Origin: Rhodospirillales bacterium
GTDB taxonomy: Bacteria; Pseudomonadota; Alphaproteobacteria; Rhodospirillales; WMHbin7
Length of the DNA: 64,000 nucleotides
Assembly (NCBI GenBank): GCA_016214125.1
Contig: JACRPC010000006.1
Location: forward strand, 1 to 64,000
Direction: 5' to 3'
The position numbers and the translations under genes are program-made. The notes under the pieces are model-generated. The model did no database searches. It worked only from the letters and a program-made list of their open reading frames with translations, and was not told the DNA's origin. This document shows positions 63,209 through 64,000 of this stretch, piece by piece. How positions within the stretch are numbered: the first letter of the stretch is position 1; every line of letters starts with the position of its first letter.

Positions 63209-63973
63209 TCATTGCATCGTCGCCGGACCCTTGAGGTCGCGCGGCCCGCCCTCGGGCAGGATGCCCAGGCGCCGCGCCACCTCCTGATACGCCTCCTCGA
63301 CGTTGCCGAGGTCGCGGCGGAAGCGGTCCTTGTCCATCTTCTCGTTGGTCTTCAGATCCCACAGCCGGCAGGAATCGGGGCTGATCTCGTCGGCCAGCAC
63401 GATGCGCATTTCCTCGCCTTCCCACAGCCGGCCGAATTCGATCTTGAAATCGACCAGCCGAATGCCGATGCCGAGGAAGAGGCCGGTCAGGAAATCGTTG
63501 ATCCGAAGCGCCAGACCCATGATGTCGTCGAGGTCGTGCACGTTGGCCCAGCCGAAGGCGGTGATGTGCTCCTCGCTCACCATGGGGTCGCCCAGCTCGT
63601 CGTTCTTGTAGTAGTACTCGATGATCGAGCGCGGCAGGGCGGTGCCCTCGGCCACCCCGAAGCGCTGGGAGAGCGAGCCGGCGGCGACGTTGCGGATCAC
63701 CACCTCGAGGGGGATGATCTCGACCTCGCGCACCAACTGCTCGCGCATGTTGAGCCGGCGCACGAAATGGGTGGGGATGCCGATCTCGCCCAGCCGCATC
63801 ATCAGATATTCCGAGATGCGGTTGTTCAAGACCCCCTTGCCGGTGATGACGCCGCGCTTCTTGTTGTTGAAGGCGGTGGCGTCGTCCTTGAAGTACTGGA
63901 CGAGCGTGCCGGGCTCGGGGCCCTCGAACAGCACCTTCGCCTTGCCCTCGTAGATCTGTCGGCGTCTGGCCAT
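63209..63973 (-). CDS. purC: SAICAR synthetase
   Basis: A 254-residue phosphoribosylaminoimidazole-succinocarboxamide synthase, which joins aspartate to CAIR in purine synthesis. Conserved segments are [39 protein letters not shown] and [12 protein letters not shown]. It is first gene of the visible purine operon, and a GGGGGA stretch precedes the ATG. The promoter lies outside the window or in its last 27 bases. Confidence 0.98.
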   Translation of the reverse strand: MARRRQIYEGKAKVLFEGPEPGTLVQYFKDDATAFNNKKRGVITGKGVLNNRISEYLMMRLGEIGIPTHFVRRLNMREQLVREVEIIPLEVVIRNVAAGSLSQRFGVAEGTALPRSIIEYYYKNDELGDPMVSEEHITAFGWANVHDLDDIMGLALRINDFLTGLFLGIGIRLVDFKIEFGRLWEGEEMRIVLADEISPDSCRLWDLKTNEKMDKDRFRRDLGNVEEAYQEVARRLGILPEGGPRDLKGPATMQ

Positions 63974-64000
63974 GCATCGTCCCCCGAAAGGAAGGGCCGG

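Overview
The window is GC-rich alphaproteobacterial chromosome, most like Rhodospirillales (Magnetospirillum or Rhodospirillum-type relatives). The reasons are the purC-purS-purQ-purL-bolA-grxD order at the right end, the short alphaproteobacterial PurL, the eukaryote-like NADP isocitrate dehydrogenase, fused E1 and crotonase catabolic genes, hemerythrin and HD-GYP proteins, and many ATGA/GTGA start-stop overlaps. I see no prophage, insertion sequence, rRNA or CRISPR. One tRNA gene, tRNA-Leu(CAA), is present. No stretch over 300 bases lacks a gene.

Layout. 1-11 kb: the 5' part of an aryl-acid AMP ligase (cut by the window edge), an aldehyde dehydrogenase, a PuuR-like HTH-cupin regulator, a divergent fused 2-oxoacid dehydrogenase E1, and a five-gene Liv-type ABC importer operon headed by an alpha/beta hydrolase. 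11-19.3 kb: a phytanoyl-CoA-dioxygenase-like oxygenase, tRNA-Leu, then a catabolic operon (beta-keto-acid cleavage enzyme, TRAP transporter DctPQM, FAH-family hydrolase, cyclase-family metal hydrolase) facing a class III aminotransferase. 19.3-28 kb: an AbrB/Doc toxin-antitoxin pair, icd, a VOC protein with an MFS transporter, then glgP, a tandem hemerythrin, an N-formylglutamate-amidohydrolase-like protein and tam.

28-50 kb is the densest catabolic island. It holds a TetR/acyl-CoA dehydrogenase pair, a second aryl-acid AMP ligase, a three-subunit molybdenum hydroxylase with its MarR regulator, and a five-gene minus-strand operon (class III CoA-transferase, SDR, SRPBCC, enoyl-CoA hydratase, cupin). 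Divergent from that operon lies a plus-strand run: an unusual crotonase, two tandem benzoate-CoA-ligase-like enzymes, a TetR regulator and a complete second Liv-type importer. The logic is uptake, activation to CoA thioesters, oxidation or hydration, and CoA transfer; an aromatic or alicyclic carboxylic acid is the likeliest class of substrate. A recurring TTCGATTGAC element overlaps the -35 boxes of the divergent promoter at 39.9 kb and of the importer promoter at 45.07 kb, tying these genes into one candidate regulon. The crotonase mRNA also has a long, branched leader.

50-64 kb: a secreted beta-propeller protein, two tandem receiver-HD-GYP proteins, the Kup potassium transporter, a class IV aminotransferase, rpsD, a DsrC/TusE-like protein, a HicB/HicA pair, and the purine/glutaredoxin/BolA cluster with a RarD-like permease inserted in it.

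Functions are read from recognisable family motifs. Substrates of the catabolic enzymes and transporters are inferred and unproven.
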